A DNA stretch of 64,000 nucleotides from Diacronema lutheri (Eukaryota; Haptophyta; Pavlovophyceae; Pavlovales; Pavlovaceae), in assembly GCA_019448385.1 (NCBI GenBank), contig JAGTXO010000045.1, positions 118,501 to 182,500 of the forward strand, in the 5' to 3' direction. Numbering within the stretch: the first letter of the stretch is position 1; each line of letters starts with the position of its first letter. A program made the position numbers and the translations under genes. Below the pieces are notes generated by a model that saw only the letters and a list, made by a program, of their open reading frames with translations, was not told the origin of the DNA and made no database searches. This document shows, piece after piece, positions 1-10,678 of the stretch.

Positions 1-87
1 TACGACTGCCTGCCCGTCGAGCGGCCCAGGGCCGACAACATTGCTTGGTGAAATGGTCTGATGGCTCGCTCAAGAATGGGCTTCACT

Positions 88-1074
88 CTAGGTCGTCCCA
101 GCCACGAACTCGCCGCCCGCCTCGTCCACGAGCGCGCAGAGCGCTCGCACAAACTCCGTCTCGGCCGAGCCGTGGATCGAGTGGGTCGCGCCCGCAAAGG
201 CGCGCGTGCGCGCGCTTGGCAGCACGCGGCGCATCTCGTCGAGGCCGCCCGCACCGCCATGCTGGCACGCACTCACCGCCTCGTCCGCGTGCCACACGTG
301 CACCGCCAAGGGCGGCGCGCCGCCGCCCGGCTCGCCGGCGCGTCCGGCGCGCGCGCCCAGCTCGGCCCACGCGGCCGTGCCGTCGCTCGAGGCGAGCACG
401 CGCTCGCGCGCAAGGAGCTGCGCGTGCGGGTTGATGTCCGACCACCACCCGCCCGCGCGCTCGCGCACGCGAGTGCCGCGCCAGCCGTCGATGCGCGCGG
501 GCTCGTAAAAGGGGAGGAGTGCCGCTTTGCACTCGTCCCAGCTATGAAAGAAGCGGCCGCGCGGCTCGGCAAAGCGCGCGAGTGCGGCGCGCGCGGCGTC
601 GGTCGAGGGCGGACTGACCGGCGCGCGCTCGCGCATATCCATGTCCTCGATTACGAGCGCGCACAGCAGCGGGCGCTCGGCGCGCTCGTCGATCGCGGCG
701 GCTCGGACGGCGACCCTACCCCCCATCGAATGGCCGACGAGGACGGCGCGCTTCACGCCGTGCGAGCGGATCGAAGCAAGCACATCGTTTGCAAGCGCCT
801 CCGCAGAAAACTCACGCGCGTCGCCCAGCGCGCTCTCACCGTGCCCGCGCAGGTCGAGCGCGAGCGCCGGGACGCCGCGCTCAGCGAGGCGGCCGAGCGT
901 GCCGCGCCATGTCTCACGGCTCGAGTCGAGGCCGTGCAACAGGACCGCTGTCGGGTAATGCACGGTGCGCGCCGATGAGGCGAGCGCCACGGGCGCGCAC
1001 GCGCTCGGCTCGGCGCACGCCGCCGCGCCCGCGACGGAGAGCGCGAGGCCGCGCGCCAGAAGTCGGCCGGCCAT
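88..1074 (-). CDS. alpha/beta hydrolase fold protein
   Basis: Predicted serine hydrolase of the alpha/beta fold (YbfF/esterase or ABHD11-like group); substrate unknown. Visible motifs are an HG oxyanion stretch (LLHGLDSS) near residue 50, the nucleophile elbow GHSMGG with Ser near residue 116, an acidic candidate in HADEAVS, and a C-terminal His in GATHSIHG. The N-terminus (MAGRLLARGLALSVAGAAACA) resembles a signal or transit peptide, so an organellar or secreted location is possible. A Met eight codons upstream (position 1098) is an alternative start; I chose 1074 because it gives a cleaner presequence. Length (~328 aa) is normal for the family. It is a single exon and lies just downstream of, and in the same direction as, the Fanzor-type gene. 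Fold assignment is firm; the exact subfamily is not. Confidence 0.85.
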   Translation of the reverse strand: MAGRLLARGLALSVAGAAACAEPSACAPVALASSARTVHYPTAVLLHGLDSSRETWRGTLGRLAERGVPALALDLRGHGESALGDAREFSAEALANDVLASIRSHGVKRAVLVGHSMGGRVAVRAAAIDERAERPLLCALVIEDMDMRERAPVSPPSTDAARAALARFAEPRGRFFHSWDECKAALLPFYEPARIDGWRGTRVRERAGGWWSDINPHAQLLARERVLASSDGTAAWAELGARAGRAGEPGGGAPPLAVHVWHADEAVSACQHGGAGGLDEMRRVLPSARTRAFAGATHSIHGSAETEFVRALCALVDEAGGEFVAGTT

Positions 1075-1108
1075 TATGCACGGAAAGTATATACTCACGG
1101 CGCTTACG

Positions 1109-3645
1109 TCAGGACAGCGGGGTCAGCACCAGCTGCGGGGGAATCGAGTAGCCACCAATGTCGTCGATTCCCGCGTAGCTTGAGTATATAGGGTTCTTCC
1201 GAACCCTACGCAGCCCCCGTGGGAGCTTGAGCCAGCGTGTTCCGGAACGTGTTTTGCGTCGATACGGGCTGCAGCCGCGCCGCTGTCGCGGGGGTGCCGC
1301 ACATGGCGGCCCAAAGCGGCCGCCTGTCGCGGCGAGCGATCGCGGGTCGTGCACGTTGTGCCGACTGTCGGCGCAGGCGACGCCGCCCGCGGTCGCATCG
1401 AGCGACGCGTCGCCCAGCGCGCCTCGCGCCGCGGGCCAGCTGGCCGTCGGCGGCGTCGCGCTGGGCCTTGGCGGCTGCACGTGGGTGGCTGTGGGCGCCT
1501 CGTCGGGTCCGCCTGGCCGGCAAGCCGCGCCGTCGCACGTCGGCGAGAGCGCGTCGTCCGTTGCACCTCTGCCGCTCCGACCCCGACCGCGCCCGCCACT
1601 CGCCGCGCCGCGCGCGGCAGCCGCACCGCGCCCACCGCGCGCGCCACCTCCACTGCGCGCGCCGCGCGCAGCGCCGCTGCCGCCGCTGCCGCCCTGGCTG
1701 CCGCGGCCGCCGTCGCCGCCGTCGTCGCCGCCTTCGTCGTCGTCTTCGTCACCGTCGTCGCCGCCGCCAGCATCGCCGCCGCCGGCGTCCGCCGCTCCGT
1801 GGCGCACGTCGTGCGTGCGCTCCTGCTCGTAGGCCACGCCCCACAGCCGCGCGACCTTGGCGAAGCGCGTGCGCTCGGACGTGATCTCGTCGCACCACTG
1901 CTCGCCGGCGGCATGGTACGCGACCATGTCCAGGACGTCGTAGTAGATGTTGCGCGCCGCCGTGAAGTCGCGCTGCAAGAAGGCGTTGCACCCGGAGCAG
2001 AAGGCGATGCGGCGGACGTCGCGCTGCCCGCCGGTCGGACGTGCCACGCGCACCTTTGCGTGGTCGAGCTGCGCGCAGCAGCGCTCGCGCCTGCGCCCGC
2101 CGGCGGCGCCGGCATCGGCGCCAGCGGCGGGCGCCGCGGCGGCCGGCGGTCCGGCCGCAGCGGCGTTCCCCTCGCCGCTCGCAGCGCAGCCACCGCACGT
2201 CGCGTCGCGCGGCGCGGCGGGGCCGGCGGCGCGCGCCTTGGCGCGGAAGACCGAGCAGCTCTTGCTCGACAGCGGCTCGGGCACAAACGTCGTCGCGACG
2301 CCGAGCTTGCGCAGCGCGCGCAGCAGCCCGACGCCGAGCGCAGGCGCGGCGCCGCGCGCAAAGCCGCCGCCGCGCGAGCGGTGGAGGAAGTCGCCGCAGG
2401 CGACGAGCAGCTGGTCCGGACGCAGCCCGACGTCGGTCGCGTGCGCCTTGACAATCCGCGCCGCCGCCGCCGCCGCCGCCGCGCGCCCGCACATGGCCGA
2501 GCGCGCGTTCGAGCGCAGCTGCGCCGGCGTCGCGTACACGGGCGCGGTCTCGGCGCGCATGCGCGCGCGCGCATTGTTGTAACCGAGCAGCTGGTTCGCC
2601 TCGGTCGCCGTGTGTCCGACGTGCGCCGCGCGCAGCGCTGCCTCGAGCGACGCCGCCGTCGGCCCCGCGCCGGCGCCGCCGGCCGGTGGCACGCCGAGCG
2701 GCGCGTGGCGCCTGCGCTCAAGCGCCGCGCGCGCGCGCGCGTGGCCGGCGCGGTGCGCGCGCGCCGCCTGCGAGATGGTCACCGAGATGGGCGCGAGGCC
2801 TTGCCCGCCCGGCTCGTACGTCACCTGCGCGCGCGCGCCCGGGTCGATGACGACGAGCTTGAGCTTGTGCTCCTTGAGCGCCTCGCTCAGCTCGGCGGGC
2901 GTCGCGAGGTCAAGCGGCCCGTTCGGGTCGCGCCACCGGTCGAGGCAGGTGCGATCGCGCAGCGGTGCGGGCTCGAACACCCGAGCGACGAGGTTCACCT
3001 TCTGCCCGTCGCACAGCGCGTACAGCACGGGCTGCCGGCCGGCCGCCGCCTGCGCGGGCAGGGGCTCCGAAGCGACGTACGTCTCGCGCTCCGCCGCGGT
3101 GAGCGTGTTTGGCGGCAGCTCCTCGAGGGCGTAGCGGAAGGCGCGGATGGACACCTTGAAGAAGCGTGCAAAGGCGCGCATGCTCACGCGCGGGTCGCTC
3201 CACGGCCACTCCACCGAGGCATTCGGCCGCAAGCGCGCGCCCTCGGCGGTCACCAACGTGGCGAGCTCGGCGTCCAGCGCGTGCCGCTCGTCGGTGGTGA
3301 GGAGACGGTAGAGATCGCGCGCGTGGAACGCGACGCAGCGCGGCACCTGGTCGCTTCGCCTTGGGCAGATGGCGTGCGGCGGCGGCCTGCCACGGATGCG
3401 CGTGTAGAAGAGCGCGAGGCGCGCGACAAGAGCGACGCTCTCCGCTGCGTGCTTGTCCTGCGGGCCGCCATGCGCGCCGCGCGACACGGGGGTCGGCCGC
3501 CATGCGCGCCGCGCGCACACCGCCCGTCGCGCGCCCGTCGCCCGGCCACACGGCCGACCGCTCGCGCGCCGCGGCGCGCACCTTGTGGAAGAAGTAGCCG
3601 GTCTTGTACCGCAACGTGCGGGTCGCGCCCTTGCTGTCGGTCTCC
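1109..3645 (-). CDS. Fanzor (eukaryotic TnpB-like) RuvC nuclease domain region
   Basis: C-terminal part of a long mobile-element frame, read here as a Fanzor nuclease, the eukaryotic relative of IS605/IS607 TnpB (RNA-guided DNA endonuclease). Seen: RuvC-I Asp in VVIDPG (codon 2843-2845); a GD-containing strand (VACGDF); the Fanzor-type relocated Glu in VPEPLSSKSC (codon 2276-2278); a zinc-ribbon knuckle FCSGC (~1991-2006); and RuvC-III QRDFTAARNI with catalytic Asp (codon 1967-1969). The first knuckle reads CSVF rather than CxxC, with a CGGC nearby. An intron at 3458-3581 (donor AAG|GTGCGC, acceptor CGCAG|GAC, phase 0) joins YFFHK to DKHAAES. The tail (~1110-1830) is Gly/Arg/Asp-rich and disordered. 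Upstream the frame is continuous with the next entry except for one TAG at 3648-3650. The family call is strong; activity is unknown. Confidence 0.8.
1139..1215. other. hairpin cluster at the 3' end of the Fanzor gene
   Basis: Two inverted repeats lie close together: GGGAATCGA/TCGATTCCC (about 1139-1171) and AGGGTTC/GAACCCT with a 4-nt loop (about 1190-1207), the latter inside an outer GCGTAG/CTACGC pair. They overlap the last ~35 codons of the ORF. TnpB and Fanzor guide RNAs are usually encoded at the 3' end of the nuclease gene, so this is a candidate omega-RNA scaffold. That role is inference. Confidence 0.35.
3458..3581 (-). other. intron inside the Fanzor-type gene
   Basis: On the minus strand the coding sequence ends in AAG at 3582 and is followed by GTGCGC, the usual 5' splice site of host genes in this window. 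An acceptor CCGCAG ends at 3458. Both junctions are phase 0, and the protein reads smoothly across them. The 124-nt intron contains a 32-bp tandem duplication (about 3463-3526) that would otherwise look like a frameshift lesion. Confidence 0.75.
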
Positions 3646-3647
3646 TC

Positions 3648-6600
3648 CTACGTGTACTGGACGTCCTTGAGCACGAATTGGCCGAGGTGCTCGCGGAGGG
3701 CGGGAGAAAACCGATCCCTCTGCGCAATATCGCCCTCCCACACAGAGTGGGCGAGCTCGCGCGCGCGCCTCTCGCGCTTCTTGGCGCTGCCGCCGCTGCC
3801 GCCGTCGATCGCGTGCTGCTCGTCGAGCGCGGCGCGCATGAGCTTGCGCAGCAGTAGCCACGCGACGCGGCGCGGCTGCTCTTGGAACGCTGTCGCCATC
3901 TGCGTCGCCTCGTGATCCCTCGCGTCAGTGAGCGAGTTGCCTTGTTGCGACGGCGGCGTGTGCCCCTCGAAGACGCGCCGGGCCGACGGCGCGAGCGACG
4001 CGCGCGCGGCTTGCGTGGTCTCGATTGGCGGGCGACCGCCGTGCCTCGGGTCGGGCGGCGAGACGACGTGCAGGGCGGCCGTGCACAGCGTCTCGCCCAC
4101 GGCCAAAAGTCGCGCGGGCAGGCCGCCCTCGGCCGGCATGCCCAGGAGCACGCGGTCGGCGAGCGTGTCGTACGCCTTGATCACGTCATCGTGCATCTTG
4201 CGCGCGGCGTCAGAGAGGCGCGCGCGCTTCTCGGCGCTGATGAAGGCGTGCGGCCCGAGCGGGATCGCCCTGACGATCTCGCGCAGGTGCGGCGGGCGCT
4301 GCAGGACGGAGGTCTTGGCGCCACGGCGGGGGCGGTCGACGGGGACGCCGGCCGCGGCGGCGGCGGAGCTGGCGGCGCCCGAGCCGACGCCGCCCGCCCC
4401 GCCCGCGCCCGGCGCGCGCGCAGCATGCTCGGGGCTGCGCGCGCGCGCGGGCGCCTTGCCACCGCGCGTGCGCTTGGCCTGGCCAGGCGGCGCGTCGTCC
4501 TGCTCGGCGCGCGCCCGCCTCGTGCCCCCGCCCGCGCCCGCGCCCGCCCCGCCGCCGCCGCCGCGCCCGGCGCCGCCGCCGCGCGCGCCGCCGCCACGCC
4601 CACGCCCTTGCCCACGCCCTCGCTTTGCGCCCGGCGCGCCCGCCTGCCCTGCCGGCCGCTTGCCCGGCGCGCCCCCGCCGGTGCGGCCGCCGCGGCTCGC
4701 AGACCCGCCGCCGCCGCCTCTGGCCCCATCATCGTCATCGTCGTCGTCGTCGTCGCCGTCGCCGTCGTTGCCGTCGTTGTCGTCGCCGTCGTTGTCGTCG
4801 CCGCCGTCGCCAGCGCCGCCGGCGGCGCCGGCCGTGCCGCTCCGCTCGCGCGCGTCGCGCTGCTGCCGCACGACCCGCACGCCGGCCGCGCACACGTCGC
4901 GCGCGCTCGGCCGCAGCCAGCCGAGGTTGACCAGCAGCGCGCTGCGCGCCGCGCACAGCGCGCGCTGCGCGTACGCGAGCGCGCGCAGGTGCGCCGTGCC
5001 CTCGTCGCCCTCCTCCCTCCGCCAGTGCTCGACGGTCGGCGCATCGCCCGCATGGTAGCCGAGCGCGCCCGCGTACGCGCGCGCGAATTCGGTCGCCCAG
5101 CCGGACGCGAGCGCGCTCGCGCCGCCCGCCGCGCTCGACCCCGCCGACGGCCCGGCCGCGCCGGTCGCGACCGCCGCCGGCACGCTCGACGGCGCGACGA
5201 AGGTGACGACGAGGAAGCGCCGCGCCGACTGGGCGTCCGCCGCCGGCAGCACGAGCAGCAGCTCGGGTGGGCGTCCAACGCCCGGCGCGTGCGCGACGAC
5301 GAGGAGCTCGGTCGCGTTCGTGAGGTGCTGCGCCGCGAGGTCCTTTTGCGCGCGCGCATCCGCCGCGAGCATCTGCGAGGCGACGGCCGTGCCGAGCGCG
5401 AATCGCTTCTGGCGCGCGCGATCGGGCAGCGTGACGAGCACCGCGTCGAAGGCGGCCTCGGGCACGCTGCCGCGCGTGCCGTTGGACTGCTCCAGCTTGG
5501 CCTCCCACGCGGGCAGGCCGCGCGTGGCCGCTGCGCCGGCCGCCGCCGCCGCGGGCGCCACGCCGCGCGCGCCGCCCGCGGGCGCCGTCGGCTGCGGCGG
5601 ATCGGACGCGGCCCGTGGGACGAGGGCGCCGTGGGCGGCGGTGTCGCGCACCAGCTGCGCGTACATCTCCGAGCGCACCTGCCGCAGCCGCAGCGCGCGC
5701 CGCGGGTCGCGCGCGAGGGCGGCGACGGCGCGCTCGAGATCGAGCGGCGCGTCCACGGCGGCGAGCGCGCGCTCGACGCACTCCGACGCAATGACGAGCG
5801 CCCCGGTGCGCGAGTCGGCGAGACGATCGACGCGGAACCGGCCCGCGTCCTCGCACGGCCCGCCGACGGCGGCGCGGTGCTCGACTTGCAGCACCGCCGC
5901 CAGGTCCGCGACGAGCGCGCTCGCCTTCTTCTCCACCTCCGTCGCGCGAAGGCTCGGCCGCGTCGGGTTGGCGAGCTGCGCGTAGCCCGCGCGCGCGCCG
6001 TCGCGCGGCACGACGATGACGACCGCCGCGCCGACGCGCCTTGACCAGCACGTGACGAGCAGCACGACGCCGCGCGCGCCACCGTCGCCCCGTTGCTTTT
6101 CCCACGCGTCGCGCAGCGCCGCCTCCGCGGCAGCGCGCGCGCGCCCCGACGGCGCGGCGCGCATCGCCTGCGCGGCGTCGGCGAGCGCGTCGACGGCCTT
6201 GACGCCCAGCACGCGCGCGCCGCGGTCCAGCGCGCGCGCGTCGAGCGCGCGAAGCTCCGCTTCGAGCATGGTCTCGGGCAGCTCGCACATGTGGCCGACG
6301 AGCGCGCCCACGTCGCGCGCGCTCACGACCGCGCCGCGGTAGCGCCACTGCAGGCGCTCGAAGCACCGCGCCGCATCGGCCACGCGCGCAAGCGCCTCGG
6401 CGTACGCACGGCCCGCCTCGCCCTCGCGCGCGCGCGGCACGGCGGCGAGGTGCGCGCACCCGCGCAGCCGCGGACCCGCCCCGGGCGGCTGCGCCAGCTG
6501 CTCGGCGCGCCGCGCGTCGCTCGCGGCGTCGGGCGGCGGCGGCGGCGCCGCCGCCGCCGCCGCGCGCGCGCGCCGACCGCCATGCCCCGCACGGTGCTGC

Positions 6601-9600
6601 GGCGCGTGCGCGGCCGGCGCATCTGGCGCGCGCGCGTCGAGGTTGGCGTCGCGATCCGGCCCGTGCGCGCCGCAGTCCACCGCCTCCTCCTCCGCATCGA
6701 CGCGCGCGTAGACCAGCAGCTCGACCGTGCTCGCCGACACCTTCACGTCCGTGAACCGCCGCACCGTCGCCTGCGCGACCTGCACCCAGCCGCGCGCGCG
6801 CCCGGCGCCGTCCATGGCGAGCGCGAAGCCGGCCCGCGCGTCCGCACCGCCGCGCGCGTCGGGCGCGACGGCCGCGCGCAGCCGGTACGACGCGCGCGCC
6901 GCCGCGCCGGCCGCCGCGCCGGCCGCCGCGCCCTCGCGCGCGGCGACGCGCAGCTCGAGCGGCGCGCGCGGCAGCCGCGCGCCCGCGCGCACGGCGCGCA
7001 CGACGAGGAGCGGAGGCGGTGGCCGTGTCCCGAGCGCATCGCGCACCCTCTCCGCCAAGTCGGCCTCGCCGGCCGCGCCCGCGCCGTCGACCTGCACGAA
7101 GCACGCCTCCACCTCGGCGCGCGGCTCGCGCGGCCGAGTCGCTGCGGCGGGCGGCGCGAGGCCCAGCAGCGCGGCGAGCTGCGCGCCATCGTCCGCGCCG
7201 CCAGGAGCGGCGGCGCGCCGTGGCTCGGTGCGCAGCGTGCCGAGCAGCGCGCCGAGCAGCGCGCCGAGCAGCGCGCCAGCGTCCGCCGACCGGCCGCCCC
7301 CCTCGCCCGCATAGCCCGTCAGGGCGCGCGCGAGCTCGGCGATGCGCACCGGCCGTGTGCTGCGCGCGAGCTCGCTCAGCGTGCGCGCGAGCGCCGCGCA
7401 CAGCGCGCGCGCGGCGGTGGGCGACGCGTCGGCGGCGTGCGACGCGCCGCCCGCGCCGCCCGCGACGACAGCTGCGGGCGCGCCGCGCGTCGCGTCGGCC
7501 GCGGCGAACGCCGCGCGCCGGATGCACGGCAGGTGCGACAGCACGCAGACGAGCGCCGCGAGCGCCGGCGCCGCGCCGGCGTCGCGCACGCCGACGCATC
7601 GCGCCGGGCCGTCAGCGCACCGCGCCGCTCTCATCGCCTTGCGGCGCACGCACCGCTGCCACGCCGGGTGCCGCAGGTAGGCGCGCGCGTCCGCCGCGCC
7701 TAGCGTGCGGTAGTGCTCACGCTCCCGCCAGAACTTCTCGAGCGCCGGCGTCGCGCGCGCGAGCCAGTCCGGGTCGCGCCGGATGGTGATCGCCACGAGG
7801 CGCGGCAGCCACGTCTGCCTCGCCACGCCGCTCCCCCGTTTGGGCCGCGCCGGCACGACGACCGCGAGGAGGATGCCCTCGTACTCGCCGGAGAGCGGAA
7901 AGTAGAACTGCGTCTGCGAGTGCCACTTCGCGGGCACGCGGATGGCCGCCGCCCTCGCGTCGGCCGCGCGCGAGTCGCCGGAGACGAACATGTACTTGAT
8001 CTCGAGCGAGCGCCCCGTGCCGTTGCTCAGGCGCAGCACGTACCCGTCGAGCGTGCCGGCGAGCGGCGCCGCCACCTTCTGCCGCACAGCTGGCGGAGGG
8101 CGCGTCCGCGGACCGCCATGAATCACCACGTAGTCGTCTCCGAGCCGGTGCTGTAACGCCTCGGCGGCCTCCCGTTCCCTCGCGAGGCCCTCTCTCATCT
8201 CGAGGCTCTCGAAGGTCGGCGCTGGCAAGCCCAGCTTGCGGAGGAGCGCGTTGTCACACCCCGCGGCCGCGTTGGGGCTGAGTACGCTCTGGATGTCCCT
8301 GCCCGTGATCGACTCGTCGACGCTCGGCGGCTTCTCGCCCTCCCTCGCGACGCGCTCCAGCTCGGATACGTAGAACGGCACGGCGAGGTTCGCGGCGGCC
8401 AGCCGAGCGCACAGCGCGCCGAGCGCGACGGCGTCCCGACCGTCCACGACCGCCGCCTGCCCCGCCCGCGTCCACACCTCCCTCCGCACCTCGGCGCCGG
8501 CGCGCGCGCTTTGCGGCCGCGCCGCGACCACGCCAGCGGCGGCCGCGATCGGAGCTTCGGCCACCGCGCGCGGAGGCGCCGCCACGCGCGCCGGCACGCC
8601 GCGCTGCCAGCGCGCGACCGCGCCGTCGACGAGCGCTCGCGCGTACCCGCTGCGGGAGAGGGCGTCCACCGCCGCGCAAATCACCGCCGCCTCGCTGCCT
8701 GGCGCGCTCGCCGCGAGCGCCGTGCCGAGGCCCTCGTCGCGCGCGATGCGCCGAGCGAGCAGCGGCATGAGCAGCTCGTGCTGCCAGAGGGACGTGACGA
8801 TCGCGCCAAGGTCGACGAGCGCGATCCCGTCCTCGTGCGCGATGCGCCGCTGCCCGTACGATGCGTGCGCATCCGCGCCGTCGGCGCCGAGCGCCGCACG
8901 GCTCAGCACGTGCAGGTTGCGCGGCGTCGCGCCCGTCCGCACCACCAGCGTGACAAAGAGGCTCGTGCCCTGTGCCCCCTCGACTCGCACCAGCGCGACC
9001 GCGCGCGCGCCCAGCACGGCCGGGGCAGCGCGTGTGCGTCGTCCGGCCAGGGCCATCGCGTGCGACTTGGCCTCCGTCTGCGCTGGCGAGAGCACCGTCC
9101 ACCGCTCCGCATCGGGCGGCGCCTGGCCCGCGTGCGGCGCCGCGACCTCGGCGACGAGCGCGGCTATCTCCGCGTCGGCCGCGGCGCGACAGGCCGCGAG
9201 CGGCGGTGGGCGCTCGAGGAGCAGCGCGCGCAGCGTGCCGAGCGTCGGCGCCGGCGCGTCGGGCCAACGGCCCAGGCGCTCCACGTACGCGCCGACGACG
9301 CGCGCGAGCTGCGCAAGCGTCCCAAAGTCGATCGCGGCGGCGGCAGCCGCCTCGGCTTTATCGGCGCCGCCGTCCGTGCGCACGAGCAGCAGAAGAGCGC
9401 CGTCGCCGGCCACGGCCTCGAGCACCCCGGCCGCGTTCGGCGGCAGCTTCTCGGCGCCGTCGAGCTTGAGGTCGCCGGGCACGAGCGCCGCGTGGTGCCC
9501 GCGGTCGGCGGCGACGCCCCGGTGGACCACAGCGCCGCGCAACGCGTAAACGCCCTCGACATACGCGCCGCTGCCGCTCGCTTCGCCGCCGGCCTGATCG

Positions 9601-10173
9601 GCCCGCACGCGCAGCGTGTCGCTCGTCAGGCACGCGCCGGCCACCTTGGTGACCACGCCGGTGCGCTCGTCGCGCCGCGCCCGCCCCACGTCGACGATGA
9701 TCGTGCGCGGCAGCGCACGCAGCCGCGCCGACGCGAGCCCCGCCTCGACGCCATCGGGCACGCCCGCGACGTGCAGCACTGCGCATGGCGCCGTGCGACC
9801 GCCCTCGCCCACGACCTCGCTGACGAAGGGTGGGTCGTCGGACCACGCCTCGTTGAGCATCTCGGCGAGCAGTGTGGCCATGGCCGTCGCATCGCGCAGG
9901 CGCTCCGCATCGAGCTTGAAGTAGCCAAACTCGTCGAGGCCGCTCGCGCGCTGCAGCTCGTGCGCGAGCCGCTGCACGGGCAGTCGGCGCGGCGCCGGTC
10001 CCGGTCGCCACGACGACGTGCAGCAGCACGCTCTCGAGCTCGAGCTGGGCGCTCGCCCGCGCGTCGTCGGCCGCTCGGTCCGCCAGCTCATCGGCTGCCG
10101 CCGGCGTTGGAAGAGCGCACCAGCGGCGCGCCAGCGTCGCGCGCACGCGAGCAGAGGCCGCGACGAGATGCAC
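3648..10173 (-). CDS. giant Fanzor-linked protein with PD-(D/E)XK nuclease core
   Basis: A ~2000-residue region in the same frame as the Fanzor domain. I recognise only one domain, a PD-(D/E)XK nuclease core of YqaJ/lambda-exonuclease type: Asp in GTLDGY (codon 8046-8048), Glu-Ile-Lys in LEIKY (8001-8003 and 7995-7997), then HSQTQFYF with Gln at 7914-7916, spaced as in YqaJ-like recombinase nucleases. N-terminal (8.3-10 kb) and middle (5-7.6 kb) parts look globular but unknown. 4380-4870 encodes a Gly/Arg/Asp low-complexity linker. The best N-terminus (Met at 10173) is out of frame with the rest; a one-base shift or a ~40-nt intron near 9985-10010 is needed to join them. The frame meets a TAG at 3648-3650 directly before the Fanzor part, with coding-like sequence on both sides. 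It may be one fusion ORF with a nonsense codon, or two genes. Confidence 0.55.
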
Positions 10174-10231
10174 GGCTGCGCGGAGCGCGCAGAGCCCGGC
10201 CTCGCCCGGCGCGCGGCCGCTCCGCTTGTCG

Positions 10232-10482
<251 letters not shown>

Positions 10483-10647
10483 TCGACAGCATGGCGTCGT
10501 CCAGCGTCACGCCGCGTCGTGGTCCTGCCGCTCCTCCGTGGCGCACGGATGGCGCTTCTGCATGACGCAGCCGAACGACGTCGCGGCGTCACGGCCCGGG
10601 CGCAGTCGCCATCCTGGACGCCACGCTGGACGACGCCATGCTGTCGA
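10483..10647. repeat. 25-bp perfect inverted repeat with 115-nt spacer
   Basis: The 25 bases at 10483-10507 are the exact reverse complement of 10623-10647. The right arm is followed by tandem copies of a 16-bp unit (GCCGCCATGCTGTCGA, about 10640-10672). The structure sits between the trinucleotide tract and the MITE-like element, upstream of the Fanzor-linked gene. It could be an element terminus or a transcribed hairpin. Confidence 0.85.
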
Positions 10648-10678
10648 GCCGCCATGCTGTCGAGCCGCCATGCTCCGA

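Noticed and set aside
61-978. Plus-strand ORF of 305 codons at the window start
   Set aside because: Antisense shadow of the alpha/beta hydrolase; Arg/Ala-rich, no motifs.
3440-3610. Frameshift in the Fanzor gene caused by a 32-bp tandem duplication
   Set aside because: Collapsing the duplication does not restore the Fanzor frame, while an intron with local-consensus splice sites (3458-3581) joins both sides in phase.
1349-3670. Plus-strand ORF of 773 codons opposite the Fanzor gene
   Set aside because: GC-rich antisense frame without domains; the minus strand carries the RuvC and zinc-ribbon motifs.
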